A stretch of 64,000 nt of DNA. Source: Rhizorhabdus dicambivorans (GTDB lineage Bacteria > Pseudomonadota > Alphaproteobacteria > Sphingomonadales > Sphingomonadaceae). The first letter of the stretch is position 1; the number at the start of each line of letters is the position of its first letter. The notes below the pieces were generated by a model. The model was not told the origin of the DNA. It saw nothing but the letters and a program-made list of their open reading frames with translations, and ran no database searches. Below, piece after piece: positions 17,125 to 26,168 of the stretch. The stretch lies in the NCBI RefSeq assembly GCF_002355275.1, contig NZ_CP023449.1, positions 62,001-126,000 of the forward strand, in the 5' to 3' direction. The translations under genes and the position numbers were made by a program.

Positions 17125-17313
17125 CGATCAGGCGGGTCTCCGGATCGGTCGCACCGCCCGGCGGGGGGTACAGGGGGAGTGCCGGACGGTGCTTGGCGCC
17201 CATCTAGCGACCGGCCCGCGATCGAATTAGCCATCCGGCCTTCATTTCACTGGTGACGGAAAGCCACCAATCCCGAAACGGGGCCTGCCCGCTCCCCGCC
17301 CGGCACCCGTAAT

Positions 17314-17328
17314 GATTAGAAGCTAATC
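17314..17328. promoter_or_regulatory. Candidate operator: GATTAG-AAG-CTAATC
   Basis: A perfect 6-3-6 palindrome about 90 bases before the efflux operon start. Its size suits a dimeric repressor, but no regulator gene is adjacent other than the broken LysR. Confidence 0.45.
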
Positions 17329-17338
17329 GCCACCTCTA

Positions 17339-17359
17339 TTATGCACTTTTGGTGGATAA
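17339..17359. promoter_or_regulatory. Inverted pair TTATGCAC / GTGGATAA
   Basis: TTATGCAC at 17339 and GTGGATAA (reverse TTATCCAC) ending at 17359 form an inverted repeat with one mismatch. Each also resembles a DnaA box (TTATNCACA) lacking the last base. It lies about 60 bases before the efflux operon; a role as operator is possible. Confidence 0.35.
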
Positions 17360-17417
17360 TCTGAACAAGGGCGCGGGCCTATCTCCCGGCGGATCAAGGT
17401 CCAGGGAAAAGACGCCC

Positions 17418-18881
17418 ATGTCCCGTTCCGCCCAAATCCTCCGTTCCGCTTCCATCACCACGCTTGTCGCCGCGCTGCTGTCCGGCTGTGCCGCCGTGCC
17501 ACAGGTGCAGCCACGGGTGACGCCACTGTCTGCGGCGTCCGCCGGCCTCGGCGGCGCCACCGCCCTTCCTGCCGCGGGCGCGTGGTGGAAGGGCTTCGGC
17601 GATCCTCAGCTCGACCGGATCATGGCCGACGCGCTGGCCGGCAATCCCTCACTGGATGCCGCGACCGCGCGGCTCGCCCGCGCCCAGGCCGGGATCGCCG
17701 CCAACAAGGCGGGGCTGCTTCCGCAGATCGACGGCAGCGCCGATGCCACCCGCCAGCGGCTGAGCGACCAATATATCATCCCGCCGCCCTATGGCGGCTC
17801 GACCCGCTGGATCGGCAACGCCCAGGCCAATCTCGGCTGGTCGCTCGACCTCGCCGGTCGGCAGAAGGCGCTGGTGGCGCAGGCCGCCGCCTCGGCCGAC
17901 GCCGCCGGGCTCGATCTTGCCGCCGCGCGGGTGACGCTGTCGGGCGCGGTCGCGCAGGCCTATGTCGACCTCGCCCGCGCCACCGAACAGGCCCGGATCG
18001 CCGACCGCTTCGTCGCCTCGCGCGAGCAGCAGTTCAGGCTCGCCCAGGTCCGGCAGCGGACCGACCTGTCGAGCGACTTCGACCTGCGCGCCGCCGAGAC
18101 GCTGCTCGCCGAGGCCCGCCAGGCGAAAATCCGCGCCGATGGCGCCCGGCAGCTGATGATCCATGCGCTGGCGGCGCTTGCCGGGCGCGGTGCCGACTAT
18201 CATGCGACGATCACCGATCCGGTGCTGACGCTCGACCGCGCGCTGCCGGTCCCGGCCGCGCTGCCCGCCGATCTGCTCGGTCGCCGTCCCGACATCCTCG
18301 CCGCCCGCGCGCGGATCGAGGCGGCCGAGGCGGGACGCCGGGTGGCGAAGGCCGATTTCTATCCCGATGTCGACCTGAAGGGGCTGGTCGGGCTCCAGGC
18401 GATCGGCCTCGGATCGCTGTTCACCGGCGGGGCCGCCACCTATGGCGCGGGCGCCGCCCTCCACCTGCCGATCTTCGAGGGCGGGCGGCTGAAGGCGAAC
18501 TACAAGGGTGCCGTCGCCGGGATCGACGAGGCGATCGCCAGCTATAACGGCACGGTCGTCGGCGCGGTGCGCGAGAGCGCCGACGCGCTTTCGGCGATCG
18601 CCACCAACGCCGCCGATGCCGCCGAGCAGCGCCGCGTCTCGGCCGGGCTGGCCGAAACGATGCGGCTCGACCAGGTGCGCCTGCGCACCGGCCTGGGCGT
18701 CCAGCTCGACGTGCTCGGCGCGGGCGACCGGCTGCTCGCCGCCAACCAGCGCGAGATCGACCTTGCCGCCGAAGGCGCGGCCGCGCGCATCCGGCTGCTG
18801 GTCGCGCTCGGCGGCAGCTTCGATCCGATCAACCAACAGACCGCGTCGGCCACCCCCGCCGCCACCCCCGCAGGGAGGTAA
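17418..18881 (+). CDS. Outer-membrane efflux lipoprotein (NodT/OprM family)
   Basis: A 487-residue TolC-type channel. The start at 17418 is chosen because MSRSAQILRSASITTLVAAL plus LSGC forms a lipoprotein signal with the acylated Cys24. The family's duplicated helical/barrel repeats are visible: WWKGFGDPQLDRIMADALAGN, LGWSLDLAGR, and later LGRRPDILAARARIEAAEAGRRVAKADFYPDV, which is diagnostic of NodT-type channels. It is followed after 3 bases by the HlyD-family adaptor and then the MFS transporter, forming a complete tripartite pump. Confidence 0.9.
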   Translation: MSRSAQILRSASITTLVAALLSGCAAVPQVQPRVTPLSAASAGLGGATALPAAGAWWKGFGDPQLDRIMADALAGNPSLDAATARLARAQAGIAANKAGLLPQIDGSADATRQRLSDQYIIPPPYGGSTRWIGNAQANLGWSLDLAGRQKALVAQAAASADAAGLDLAAARVTLSGAVAQAYVDLARATEQARIADRFVASREQQFRLAQVRQRTDLSSDFDLRAAETLLAEARQAKIRADGARQLMIHALAALAGRGADYHATITDPVLTLDRALPVPAALPADLLGRRPDILAARARIEAAEAGRRVAKADFYPDVDLKGLVGLQAIGLGSLFTGGAATYGAGAALHLPIFEGGRLKANYKGAVAGIDEAIASYNGTVVGAVRESADALSAIATNAADAAEQRRVSAGLAETMRLDQVRLRTGLGVQLDVLGAGDRLLAANQREIDLAAEGAAARIRLLVALGGSFDPINQQTASATPAATPAGR

Positions 18882-18884
18882 TCC

Positions 18885-20069
18885 ATGAACGCCATCACCC
18901 CCATCCAGGCCGAAGACGAAGCCCCCGCCCCGCCGCAGGGCGCGCCCCGTGCCCGCAAGCGCGGCCTGCTGCTGCTGGGCGCGGCGGTGCTGATCGGCGC
19001 CGCTTCCTATGGCGGCCATGAACTGCTGGCCCCCAGCAGCGAAGTGACCGACGACGCCTATGTCGCCGGCGACGTGGTGGCGATCACCGCGCGCGAGCCG
19101 TCGACCGTGCTGGCGATCAACGCCGACAACACCGAACAGGTGAAGCGCGGGCAGACGCTGATCGAGTTCGACCCCGCCACCGCCGACGCGCAGATGGCGG
19201 CGGCCGAGGCGGAGCTGGCCCGCGCCGTGCGCGCCGTCCGCTCCGATTTCGCCAAGGTCGACGAGACCGGCGCCGCCACGGTGCAGGCCGAGACCGAGCT
19301 GGCCAGGGCGCGCAACGACCTGGCCCGCCGCCGCGCCGCCGCCGCCGAAGGCGCGGTATCGGGCGAGGAGGTGGCGCACGCCGCCGACCAGGTCCGCACC
19401 GCCGCCGCCGCGCTGGCGCTGGCGCGCAGCCGCGGCGCGCAGGCGCATGCGGCGGTGGACGGCACCAGGATCGAGACCAACCCCGACGTGCTCGCCGCGA
19501 TCGCCGCAGTGCGCCGTGCCGCGATCAGCCAGGGGCATAACCGGCTGGTCGCCCCCGTCGACGGCATCGTCGCGCAGCGCGGCGTCCAGCTCGGCCAGCA
19601 GGTCGGCCCCGGCACCCCGCTGATGGCGGTGGTGCCGCTCGACCGGCTGTGGATCGACGCCAATTTCCGCGAGACCCAGCTGGCCGACATCAGGGTGGGC
19701 CAGAAGGTCGAGATCGAGACCGACATCTATGGCGGCGGCGTGACCTTCCACGGCAAAATATTGGGACTCGGCGCGGGCAGCGGCAGTGCCTTCGCGCTGC
19801 TGCCGCCGCAGAATGCCAGCGGCAACTGGATCAAGATCGTCCAGCGGGTGCCGGTGCGCATCGCGCTCGACCCCGCCGAGCTGAAGGCCAATCCGCTGCG
19901 GATCGGCGTATCGGCCAAGGTGACGGTGGACACCAGCGACCATCATGGCGCCCCCGTCGCCCGCGTCGCGGCGCCGCCGCTGCCGCGCGAGACGAGCCAG
20001 GACGGCGGGCCGGCGGTGCAGGCGAAGATCGACGCGATCATCGCCGCCAACCGGGGGACCCTCCGGTGA
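18885..20069 (+). CDS. emrA: HlyD/EmrA-family membrane-fusion protein
   Basis: A 394-residue periplasmic adaptor. One membrane segment (GLLLLGAAVLIGAASYGG, about 25-42) anchors it. EVTDDAYVAGDVVAITARE leads into the lipoyl-like domain (VLAINADNTEQVKRGQTLIEFD), followed by an alanine-rich coiled-coil hairpin (about 95-210) and the second half of the lipoyl domain (NRLVAPVDGIVAQRGVQLGQQV). The DDAY motif is characteristic of EmrA adaptors. It links the inner-membrane MFS pump encoded next to the outer-membrane channel before it. The MFS start codon overlaps its stop. Confidence 0.9.
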   Translation: MNAITPIQAEDEAPAPPQGAPRARKRGLLLLGAAVLIGAASYGGHELLAPSSEVTDDAYVAGDVVAITAREPSTVLAINADNTEQVKRGQTLIEFDPATADAQMAAAEAELARAVRAVRSDFAKVDETGAATVQAETELARARNDLARRRAAAAEGAVSGEEVAHAADQVRTAAAALALARSRGAQAHAAVDGTRIETNPDVLAAIAAVRRAAISQGHNRLVAPVDGIVAQRGVQLGQQVGPGTPLMAVVPLDRLWIDANFRETQLADIRVGQKVEIETDIYGGGVTFHGKILGLGAGSGSAFALLPPQNASGNWIKIVQRVPVRIALDPAELKANPLRIGVSAKVTVDTSDHHGAPVARVAAPPLPRETSQDGGPAVQAKIDAIIAANRGTLR

Positions 20070-21616
20070 GCGGCGCGGCGCCGGCCGCTGGCCCCGCGCC
20101 GCTTTCCGGCATGGCGCTGGGCGCGGCGGCGCTGGCATTGGCGCTGGGCACCTTCATGCAGGTGCTGGACACCACCATCGCCAATGTCTCGCTGCCCACC
20201 ATCGCCGGCAATCTGGGCGTCAGCACCGACAGCGCCACCTGGGTCATCACCGCCTTCGCCGTCGCCAATGGCGTGACGGTGCCGCTGACCGGCTGGCTGA
20301 TGAGGCGCTTCGGGGTGGTCCGCACCTTCGTCGCCTCGGTGTTCCTGTTCACCGCCGCCTCGCTGCTCTGCGGCCTCGCCTGGAGCCTGCCCTCGCTGAT
20401 CGCCTTCCGCATCCTGCAGGGCGCGGTTTCGGGGCCGATGATCCCCGGCAGCCAGGCGCTGCTGATCTCGATCTTCCCGCCCGAGAAGCGCGCTACCGCG
20501 CTCGGCATCTGGACGATGACGACGCTGACCGGGCCGGTCGCCGGGCCGATCCTGGGCGGCTATATCTCCGACAATTACCACTGGGGCTGGATCTTCCTGA
20601 TCAACGTGCCCGTCGGCCTCGCCGCCGCCTGGGTGAGCTGGCGCGCGATGAAGAGCCGTGAGACGCCGACCGGCAGGCTGCCGATCGACGCGGTCGGGCT
20701 CGGCCTGCTCGCCTTCTGGGTGGGGTGCCTCCAGGTCTTCCTCGACCTGGGCAAGAATGCCGACTGGTTCCATTCGTCCTTCATCACCACCATGGCGCTG
20801 CTCGCCGCGATCGGCTTCGTCGCCTGGCTGATCTGGGAGCTGACCGACGCCCGGCCCGCGGTCGACCTGAAGCTGTTCCGGAACCGCAATTTCGCGCTCG
20901 GCACGGCGGCGCTGACGCTGGGCTATGCGGTGTTCTTCGGCAACATGCTGCTGCTCCCGCTCTGGCTCCAGCAGCATCTCGGCTACACCGCCACCTGGGC
21001 AGGGCTGGTGGCGGCGCCCAGCGGCGTGGTCGCGGTGCTGGCGACGCCGATCATCGCCCGGCTGTCGGGCAGGCTCGACGCGCGCTGGCTGGCGACGCTG
21101 GCCTTCGTCGCCTTCGCGGCCTCCTATGCGATGCGCAGCGGCTTCACCGTCCAGACCGACTATTGGCACTTCATGCTGCCGATGCTGGTGCAGGGGCTGG
21201 GGATGAGCATGTTCTTCATGGCGATGCTGGCCATCTCGCTCGATGGCGTGACGGCCGAGCAGACCCCGTCCGCGACCGGCCTCACCAATTTCGCGAGGAT
21301 CACCGGCAGCAGCTTCGCCGCCTCGCTGGTGACGACGCTGTGGGACCGGCGCGAGGCGCTCCACCAGAGCCGGCTGGCCGATGCCAGCTCGTCCTTCGAT
21401 CCGGTGTTCCAGCAGGCGGGCGCCGCGCTCGGCCGGCTCGGCGTCAGCGCCCAGCAGGGCTATGCTATGCTGACCCGCGAGATGGTGGGCCAGGCCTATC
21501 TGCTTTCCTCGGTCGACATCTTCCGGGCGAGTGCCTGGGCGATGATGGCGATGATCGCGCTGGTCTGGATCGCCCGCCGCCCGGCGCCGATGACCGGGCC
21601 GGTGGCGGCCGACTGA
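20066..21616 (+). CDS. emrB: EmrB/QacA-family (DHA2) drug:H+ antiporter
   Basis: A 516-residue, 14-helix major-facilitator transporter. GTFMQVLDTTIANVSLPTIAGN is the DHA2 motif D1 (LDxTIVNVALP), and RRFGVVRTF and GPVAGPILGGYI supply motifs A and C. GTG at 20066 overlaps the adaptor stop (GTGA) and is taken as the start; an ATG at 20111 is an alternative that would remove 15 residues. With the preceding two genes it would export hydrophobic drugs or fatty-acid-like toxins directly across both membranes. The substrate is not predictable. Confidence 0.88.
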   Translation: MSGAAPAAGPAPLSGMALGAAALALALGTFMQVLDTTIANVSLPTIAGNLGVSTDSATWVITAFAVANGVTVPLTGWLMRRFGVVRTFVASVFLFTAASLLCGLAWSLPSLIAFRILQGAVSGPMIPGSQALLISIFPPEKRATALGIWTMTTLTGPVAGPILGGYISDNYHWGWIFLINVPVGLAAAWVSWRAMKSRETPTGRLPIDAVGLGLLAFWVGCLQVFLDLGKNADWFHSSFITTMALLAAIGFVAWLIWELTDARPAVDLKLFRNRNFALGTAALTLGYAVFFGNMLLLPLWLQQHLGYTATWAGLVAAPSGVVAVLATPIIARLSGRLDARWLATLAFVAFAASYAMRSGFTVQTDYWHFMLPMLVQGLGMSMFFMAMLAISLDGVTAEQTPSATGLTNFARITGSSFAASLVTTLWDRREALHQSRLADASSSFDPVFQQAGAALGRLGVSAQQGYAMLTREMVGQAYLLSSVDIFRASAWAMMAMIALVWIARRPAPMTGPVAAD

Positions 21617-21651
21617 TCGCGGACAAAAGCGCCGATCAGCCCTACCCAGGC

Positions 21652-22899
21652 CTAAGCCGCCAGCCTGCCCCGCAGGCTCGCCAGCACCGATCGCGCCGCC
21701 GCCAGCCCGGTGTCGAGCGCGCCGTGCGCGGTGGAGAAGTCGGCCGTCGAACAGGCTTCGCCCGCGAAGAAGATGCGATCGTCGACCGGTTCGGCCAGCA
21801 CCGCGCGCCGATCCGCCATGCCGGGCAGGGCATGGCTGTAGCCGCCCTCGATCCAGCGGGTCCTGCCCCAGGCCGATCCGCCGAGCAGATGGAGGTGGGC
21901 GCGGATATCGTTGCCGAGCAGCGCCGCGAGCTCGTCGATCGCGAAGGCCGCCGCGTCGGCGGGCCCCAGCCGTTCGAGTTCGCAGGCCGCCTTGCCGCCG
22001 AAAAAGCCCTCGACCAGGGGATAGCCCATCGGTCGGAGCTGGTAGCTGCCCGTCCTGACGCTGTGCGGATTGCCGAGCAGATGGCCGTCGCGGGGCAGCA
22101 TGTCGGGCTGGCCGAGCGCCAGGAAGATCTTCTCGGCATGGCCCAGCGGCAGCGCGGCGGCGGCCTCCTGCTTGGCGGGAAGCGGCGGGTCGAAGGCGAG
22201 CGCGCCCGAGGCGAGCACCGGCGTCGGCACGGTGACGATCGCGCGATGCGCGCGGATTGTCCCCTGGTCGGTGTCGAGCGCCAGCATCGCCGCGCCATGG
22301 TCGATCCGCGTCACCGGCAGTTCGAAGCGCGCCTCGACCGAGGCGGGCATCGCGGCCGCGATCAGCGATCCATAGCCTTCGCGCACCCGCCAGTTGAGCT
22401 CGCTCGCGGCATCGTCATAGGCAAGATAGTCGGCCGCCGAGACCCGGTCGAAACCCGCGCCGTTGATATAGCCCGACAGCGCCTCGATATAGGCGTTCCA
22501 CCGGCCATCGGGCAGCAAGGCATCGCCCGCGCGATCCGAAGCCGGCGGGTCGGCGCGCAGCCGCGCGGTGAAATCCTCGAAAGCCAGCATAGCTTCATGC
22601 TGATCGGCGGCGGAGAAGCCGAGATTGCGATACTGATCGCGCCAGCCCGGATCGCCCTGATCGATGGTGAAGCCCAGTTGCCGGCCGATCGCCACCCAGC
22701 GATTGCGCTCGGCCGAATGGAGATAGCCGCAGCCCATATCGACCGCGATCCGGCCGAGGCGCAGGCTGCAGGCGCGGCCGCCGATCCGGTCCTGCGCGTC
22801 GACCAGCAGCAGCCTGAGGCCATGGCCCGCCAGCGACCGCGCGGCACCGATGCCCGCCGCCCCGGCGCCGATGATCACCACGTCGAACTCGTCGCTCAT
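21652..22899 (-). CDS. Flavin-containing amine oxidase (NAD(P)-binding FAD protein)
   Basis: A 415-residue oxidase. [23 protein letters not shown] followed by [20 protein letters not shown] is the Rossmann/GG motif of monoamine-oxidase-type flavoenzymes. The C-terminal [22 protein letters not shown] is the matching FAD-binding segment (FAGE...G....HGA). Substrates of this family include amines, polyamines and amino acids; the sequence does not decide. It lies convergent with the MFS gene and divergent from trpG. Confidence 0.85.
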   Translation of the reverse strand: MSDEFDVVIIGAGAAGIGAARSLAGHGLRLLLVDAQDRIGGRACSLRLGRIAVDMGCGYLHSAERNRWVAIGRQLGFTIDQGDPGWRDQYRNLGFSAADQHEAMLAFEDFTARLRADPPASDRAGDALLPDGRWNAYIEALSGYINGAGFDRVSAADYLAYDDAASELNWRVREGYGSLIAAAMPASVEARFELPVTRIDHGAAMLALDTDQGTIRAHRAIVTVPTPVLASGALAFDPPLPAKQEAAAALPLGHAEKIFLALGQPDMLPRDGHLLGNPHSVRTGSYQLRPMGYPLVEGFFGGKAACELERLGPADAAAFAIDELAALLGNDIRAHLHLLGGSAWGRTRWIEGGYSHALPGMADRRAVLAEPVDDRIFFAGEACSTADFSTAHGALDTGLAAARSVLASLRGRLAA

Positions 22900-22993
22900 G
22901 ACGGCAACAACGCATGAACGCGATTTTGTTCACGGCATGCGCGCGGACAGCGATGCTTTGCGTATGCCGCAAACCCCGCTACAGGCTGCCGCC

Positions 22994-23587
22994 ATGATCC
23001 TCGTCATCGACAATTATGACAGCTTCACGTGGAACCTGGTCCATTATCTGATGGAGCTGGGGGCCGAGGTGGAGGTGGTCCGCAACGACGCGATCGGCGC
23101 GGGCCAGGCGATATCGAGCGGGGCGGAGGCCTTCCTGATCTCGCCCGGACCCTGCTCGCCGAATGAGGCCGGTATTTCGCTGGAGCTGGTGGGCGCCTGC
23201 GCGGCGGCGAAGAAACCGCTGCTCGGGGTCTGCCTGGGCCATCAGTCGATCGGCCAGTATTTCGGCGGCCAGGTGGTTCGCGCGCCGCAGCTGATGCACG
23301 GCAAGACGAGCCCGATCCTGCATGACAATAGCGGCCTGTACGAAGGCCTGCCCTCGCCCTTCACCGCGACCCGCTATCATTCGCTGATCGTGCCCGAGGA
23401 AGGGATGCCGGCCGAGCTGCTGATCAACGCGCGCACCCCCGACGGGCAGGTGATGGGCGTCCGCCACGCGACCCTGCCGATCCACGGCGTCCAGTTCCAT
23501 CCCGAAAGCATCGCCACCGAGCATGGCCATGCGATGCTCGCCAATTTCATGCGGGCGGCGGGGATGAAGGTGAAGGAGCGCGCCTGA
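22994..23587 (+). CDS. trpG: Anthranilate synthase component II, glutamine amidotransferase
   Basis: A 197-residue class-I amidotransferase. [19 protein letters not shown] is the typical start and sets it at 22994 although the frame is open further left. The catalytic Cys lies in [17 protein letters not shown], and the His/Glu pair in [15 protein letters not shown]. It supplies ammonia to TrpE, which is not in the window. trpD follows with a one-base gap. In some bacteria the same subunit also serves p-aminobenzoate synthesis. Confidence 0.95.
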   Translation: MILVIDNYDSFTWNLVHYLMELGAEVEVVRNDAIGAGQAISSGAEAFLISPGPCSPNEAGISLELVGACAAAKKPLLGVCLGHQSIGQYFGGQVVRAPQLMHGKTSPILHDNSGLYEGLPSPFTATRYHSLIVPEEGMPAELLINARTPDGQVMGVRHATLPIHGVQFHPESIATEHGHAMLANFMRAAGMKVKERA

Positions 23588-23588
23588 C

Positions 23589-24575
23589 TTGGCGACGCTG
23601 CCCGACCCGCTTTTCCCGCTCGACCAGGCGACCGCCTATGAGCTGTTCTCGGCGATCCTCGACGGTGCCCATGACGAGGACAGCCTGGTCGCCTTCCTGA
23701 CCGGCATGGCCGAGCGCGACGAGACCAGCGACGAGATAGCGGGCGCCGCCCAGGCGATGCGCGAGCGGATGATCCGGGTGCGATGCCCCTGGGGCGCGAT
23801 CGACGTATGCGGCACGGGCGGCGACGGCGCCCACAGCCTGAACGTCTCCACCGCCGTCGCGATCGTCGTGGCCGGGGCGGGCGTGCCCGTCGCCAAGCAT
23901 GGCAACCGCGCCGCATCGTCCAAGGCCGGCGCCGCCGACACGCTGGAGGCGCTGGGGCTCGACCTCGACCGCGCCTCGGACCGGGCCGAGGCGAGCCTGA
24001 ACGAGATCGGCCTGTGCTTCCTGTTCGCGCAGAAGCACCATCCGGCGCTGAAACCGCTCGGCCCCGTCCGCAAGCGGATCGGGCGGCGGACGATCTTCAA
24101 CCTGCTTGGGCCGATCTGCAACCCGGCCGGGGTGCGCCGCCAGCTGATCGGCGTGGCCCGCCCCGATTTCCTGCCCACCTTCGCCGGCGCGCTGGACCGG
24201 ATCGGCTGCGAGGCGGCAATGATGGTCGCGGGCGACGAGCCGCTCGACGAACTGTCGATCAGCGGCCCCAGCAGCATCTTCCGCCTCGGCTCGATCGGCT
24301 TCGGCCCGGAGCGCTTCACCCCCGAGCAGGCGGGGCTGCCGCGCCACCCGCTCGACGCCATTCGCGGCGGCGACCCGGCTTATAACGCCGCCGCGCTCAC
24401 CCGGCTGCTGGACGGGGAGGCGGGTGCCTATCGCGATGCCGTCCTGCTCAACGCCGCCGCCGCGCTGATCGTCGCCGGCAAGGCCGCCGACTGGGGCCAG
24501 GGCGTGGCGATCGCCGCCGGGGCGATCGACAGCGGCGCGGCCAGGGCCCTGCTCGCGCGCTGGATCGCCTTCTGA
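23589..24575 (+). CDS. trpD: Anthranilate phosphoribosyltransferase
   Basis: A 328-residue enzyme attaching phosphoribose to anthranilate. VCGTGGDGAHSLNVSTAVAI is the PRPP-binding loop and VAKHGNRAASSKAGAADTLEALG the anthranilate/Mg site. The best start is TTG at 23589, one base after the trpG stop, supported by AAGGAG about 9 bases upstream and by the absence of an early ATG. The next Trp enzyme, TrpC, is not adjacent but 7.3 kb further on. Confidence 0.95.
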   Translation: MATLPDPLFPLDQATAYELFSAILDGAHDEDSLVAFLTGMAERDETSDEIAGAAQAMRERMIRVRCPWGAIDVCGTGGDGAHSLNVSTAVAIVVAGAGVPVAKHGNRAASSKAGAADTLEALGLDLDRASDRAEASLNEIGLCFLFAQKHHPALKPLGPVRKRIGRRTIFNLLGPICNPAGVRRQLIGVARPDFLPTFAGALDRIGCEAAMMVAGDEPLDELSISGPSSIFRLGSIGFGPERFTPEQAGLPRHPLDAIRGGDPAYNAAALTRLLDGEAGAYRDAVLLNAAAALIVAGKAADWGQGVAIAAGAIDSGAARALLARWIAF

Positions 24576-24607
24576 AGCCCGCCCGCCACGCCTGAGGCAT
24601 GGCCAAG

Positions 24608-24632
24608 GGAACCTCGGCCCTCCCGCAGTGTT
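24608..24632 (+). promoter_or_regulatory. EcfG-type general-stress promoter (GGAAC-N17-GTT)
   Basis: GGAAC at 24608 and GTT at 24630 are separated by exactly 17 bases, the consensus recognised by the alphaproteobacterial stress sigma factor EcfG. It stands 28 bases before the KaiC-like gene. Confidence 0.7.
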
Positions 24633-24659
24633 CACATCCATTACGCTTTCGAAAAGGTG

Positions 24660-26168
24660 ATGGCGGAATCAATGCCGGGTAGAATCTCTTCGGGAAACGA
24701 CGGTCTCGACATCATTCTCAGAGGCGGCCTGCCTGCCAGGCGCCTCTATCTGCTGGAAGGCTCCCCGGGATCCGGCAAGACGACCTTCGCGCTGCAATTC
24801 CTGCTGGAAGGGGTGCGCCAGGGCGAGAGCTGCCTCTACATAACCCTGTCGGAGACCAGCGAGGAGCTGCAGGCGGTCGCCGCGTCGCACGGCTGGGAGC
24901 TGGACGGCATCGAACTGTTCGAATTCGCGTCCGCCGAAGCCGTGCTCGGCGGGGATCGCGACCAGTCGGTCCTCTACAGCTGGGAAGTGGAACTGGGCGA
25001 GACCGTCCGGCTGATCGAGGAACAGGTCGAGAGGATCAATCCGCGCCGGGTGGTGTTCGACAGCCTTTCGGAGATGCGGCTGCTGGCACAGGACCCGCTG
25101 CGCTACCGCCGCCAGGTGCTGGCGCTCAAGCAGTTCTTCGCGGGCCGCGACACCACCGTCATCCTGATCGACGACCTGACCGGGGGCGACCGCGATACCC
25201 ATCTCCACAGCCTGTGTCACGGTGTCTTCACCGTCGAGCGGCTGACGCTCGATTTCGGCGCCGCACGGCGGCGGATGCAGGTGCAGAAGCTGCGCGGCGT
25301 CGATTTCATCGCCGGCTATCACGACCTCAACATCCGCAAGGGCGGGATCGACATCTTTCCGAGGCTGATCGCGTCCGACCACGGCGAGCCGGCCGGGGGC
25401 GGGGCCGCCTCCAGCGGGACCGCGTCCAGCGGGATTGCCGAACTGGACGCGCTGTTCGGCGGCGGGCCGATGCGGGGCACCAGCACGCTGCTGACCGGGC
25501 CGGCCGGCAGCGGCAAGACGTCGATCGCGATGCAGTTCGTGATCGCGGGCTGCGCGCGCGGCGAACCGGCCACCATCTATCAGTTCGACGAGCGGGTCGG
25601 CACGCTGCTGGCACGAATCGGCGCTCTGGAGAGCCAGGTCCAGCGCTATATAGACGATGGCTGCCTGGTGATCCGGCAGGTGAACCCCGCCGAACTGTCG
25701 CCTGGCGAATTCGCTGCGATGGTGCGTTCCGAAGTCGAGCAGCGCGGCGCGCGGACGATCGTGATCGACAGCCTCAACGGCTATCTGGCCGCGATGCCGC
25801 AGGAGCAGCAGCTGATCCTGCAGATGCACGAGCTGCTATCCTATCTGAACCATCACGGCGTCTGCACCTTCCTGATCAATCCGCAGCATGGGCTGGTCGG
25901 CTCGATGGCGACCAGCCTCAACATCTCCTATGTCGCGGACGCGGTGGTGCTGATCCGCTTCTTCGAGGCCGAAGGGCGCATCCGCAAGGCGATATCGATC
26001 CTGAAGAACCGGGGCGGCGAGCATGAGGATGCGATCCGCGAGCTGCGCATCGACGCGCAGGGCATCCGCATCGGCGAGCCGCTGCGCGATTTCCGGGGCG
26101 TGCTGACCGGCACCCCTGAATATCGCGGCACGACCAACCCGCTGATGGAAGGCCGCGGTGCCGCATAG
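24660..26168 (+). CDS. KaiC-like two-domain RecA-fold ATPase
   Basis: A 502-residue protein with two RecA/KaiC domains. Domain 1 has Walker A EGSPGSGKTT (residues 33-42), ETSEE as the catalytic glutamates, and Walker B RVVFDSLSEMRLL. Domain 2 has GPAGSGKTS near 280-288, a FDERVG segment and Walker B TIVIDSLNGYL. No kaiA or kaiB is near, so a clock role is unlikely. Bacterial KaiC homologues beside histidine kinases are tied to stress signalling. Start options are GTG 24657, ATG 24660 or ATG 24672; 24660 is used. The gene overlaps the kinase gene by 11 bases. Confidence 0.85.
   Translation: MAESMPGRISSGNDGLDIILRGGLPARRLYLLEGSPGSGKTTFALQFLLEGVRQGESCLYITLSETSEELQAVAASHGWELDGIELFEFASAEAVLGGDRDQSVLYSWEVELGETVRLIEEQVERINPRRVVFDSLSEMRLLAQDPLRYRRQVLALKQFFAGRDTTVILIDDLTGGDRDTHLHSLCHGVFTVERLTLDFGAARRRMQVQKLRGVDFIAGYHDLNIRKGGIDIFPRLIASDHGEPAGGGAASSGTASSGIAELDALFGGGPMRGTSTLLTGPAGSGKTSIAMQFVIAGCARGEPATIYQFDERVGTLLARIGALESQVQRYIDDGCLVIRQVNPAELSPGEFAAMVRSEVEQRGARTIVIDSLNGYLAAMPQEQQLILQMHELLSYLNHHGVCTFLINPQHGLVGSMATSLNISYVADAVVLIRFFEAEGRIRKAISILKNRGGEHEDAIRELRIDAQGIRIGEPLRDFRGVLTGTPEYRGTTNPLMEGRGAA

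Larger units (their letters stand above)
17125..17417. other. Intergenic control region between ohr and the efflux operon
   Basis: Nearly 300 bases without a gene, between divergent ohr and efflux genes. It contains two inverted repeats in its AT-richer right half (listed separately) and must hold promoters for both directions. Confidence 0.6.

Noticed and set aside
17339-17359. DnaA-box-like pair considered as a replication origin
   Set aside because: Only two imperfect boxes, no AT-rich unwinding element and no dnaA/dnaN/parAB genes nearby.
17649-20138. Long minus-strand frame over the efflux operon
   Set aside because: Antisense to two genes with strong family motifs.
24660-26168. Circadian clock function for the KaiC-like protein
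   Set aside because: No kaiA or kaiB in the window and the context is stress-type signalling.
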